Origin: an uncultured Clostridia bacterium
GTDB lineage: Bacteria; Bacillota; Clostridia; Christensenellales; UBA3700
Direction: 5' to 3'
DNA: 5,734 nt
Assembly (NCBI GenBank): GCA_946623205.1
Contig: CAMOQV010000080.1
Coordinates: 1-5,734 of the forward strand
Below, piece after piece: positions 5,240 to 5,734 of the stretch. The first letter of the stretch is position 1; each line of letters opens with the position of its first letter. The notes beneath the pieces are model-generated. The model ran no database searches, was not told the DNA's origin, and saw only the letters and a list, made by a program, of their open reading frames with translations. Made by a program: the position numbers and the translations under genes.

Positions 5240-5734
5240 TTAGTTTCCTAATCTTTCTTTGAAATCTGAATAATCAAATGATTTAATTAAACTTATTGTT
5301 TTATTTTGAATTTTATAAATTGCAGGTAATGGCATTCCATTGAATGTATTATTCTTACACATTGAATATATTGCCATATCTCCAAATACTAACATGTCAT
5401 TTTCTTTTAATTCGTTGTCAAATGAATAATCACCTATAACATCGCCGGCCAAACAAGTTGGTCCAGTTAGTCTATATGTATATTTACCCTCGCCTTTTTC
5501 TGCCTTATAGATAGGTGGCATATATGGCATTTCAATAACGTCTGGCATATGACAAGCAGCTGAAGCATCTAGAATAACATTCTTAACGTTATTGTTCTCT
5601 ACTATATCCAAAACTTTAGTTAAAAGATATCCAGCATTTAAAGCTACTGCTTCGCCCGGTTCTAAATATACCTCAACTTTGTATGTGTCTATAATACGAT
5701 TAACAATCTTGATTAATCTTTCAACATCATAATC
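5240..5734 (-). CDS. nspC: Carboxynorspermidine decarboxylase, C-terminal part (partial)
   Basis: The frame is open from the window edge to TAA at 5240-5242 and encodes 164 residues. The 5' part is outside; the family is about 370-400 residues long. NspC is a PLP-dependent fold-III decarboxylase that converts carboxynorspermidine or carboxyspermidine to norspermidine or spermidine, the last step of the alternative polyamine route in the cytosol. Motifs visible are EPGEAVALNAGYLLTKV (25-41), the PLP-phosphate region; DASAACHMPDVIEMPY (56-71); and GPTCLAGDVIGDY (91-103), with Cys94 the active-site cysteine matching that of ornithine decarboxylases. KNNTFNGMPLP (127-137) follows near the end, as in NspC. 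A TTG at 5611 is only an internal Leu codon: conserved residues continue upstream without a break. Its usual partner, carboxynorspermidine synthase, may lie off the right edge. Confidence 0.92.
   Translation of the reverse strand, partial: DYDVERLIKIVNRIIDTYKVEVYLEPGEAVALNAGYLLTKVLDIVENNNVKNVILDASAACHMPDVIEMPYMPPIYKAEKGEGKYTYRLTGPTCLAGDVIGDYSFDNELKENDMLVFGDMAIYSMCKNNTFNGMPLPAIYKIQNKTISLIKSFDYSDFKERLGN

Noticed and set aside
5240..5611. A separate 123-residue gene starting at TTG 5611
   Set aside because: The frame stays open to the window edge and upstream residues (EPGEAVALNAGYLLTKV) are conserved NspC sequence, so the TTG is an internal Leu codon.

Overview
The window looks like chromosomal DNA from a low-GC Gram-positive bacterium (Firmicutes, probably Clostridia-like). 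The grounds are an AT-rich sequence, strong AGGAGG-type ribosome binding sites, near-consensus sigma-A promoters with 16-17 bp spacers, CCA-encoding tRNA genes and the standard genetic code. No mobile element, CRISPR array or sign of recent transfer was seen. The species cannot be named from this sequence.

Left part (1-2043, minus strand): an operon read leftward from a strong extended -10 promoter (2015-2043). It encodes a 505-residue DUF1538 membrane protein built of two tandem 246-residue halves, then a P-II-like protein with a lysine-rich tail, then the first 12 codons of what looks like a second P-II-like protein. This resembles the pairing of a channel or transporter with a PII regulator (AmtB-GlnK style), but the transported substrate is unknown.

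Middle (2044-3370, plus strand): a divergent promoter drives an HSL-type alpha/beta hydrolase. Two tRNA genes follow, tRNA-Glu(CTC) and tRNA-Ser(GCT). Each has its own, nearly identical, extended -10 promoter, and one intrinsic terminator closes the pair.

Right part (3384-5210, plus strand): a near-consensus promoter (TTGACA-N16-TATAAT) precedes a leader of about 125 nt and then mgtE, encoding a Mg2+ channel whose cytosolic N domain is duplicated with an exact 105-residue period. The leader is the most interesting stretch. It holds a 17-codon ORF with a perfect Shine-Dalgarno sequence, set inside a terminator-like hairpin whose 3' arm runs into a T-tract at the ORF's stop codon. mgtE itself has no recognisable Shine-Dalgarno sequence. 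Together this suggests an attenuation or translation-coupling device that is not the known M-box Mg2+ riboswitch.

Right edge (5240-5734, minus strand): the C-terminal 164 residues of carboxynorspermidine/carboxyspermidine decarboxylase (NspC, polyamine synthesis), convergent with mgtE and cut by the window end.
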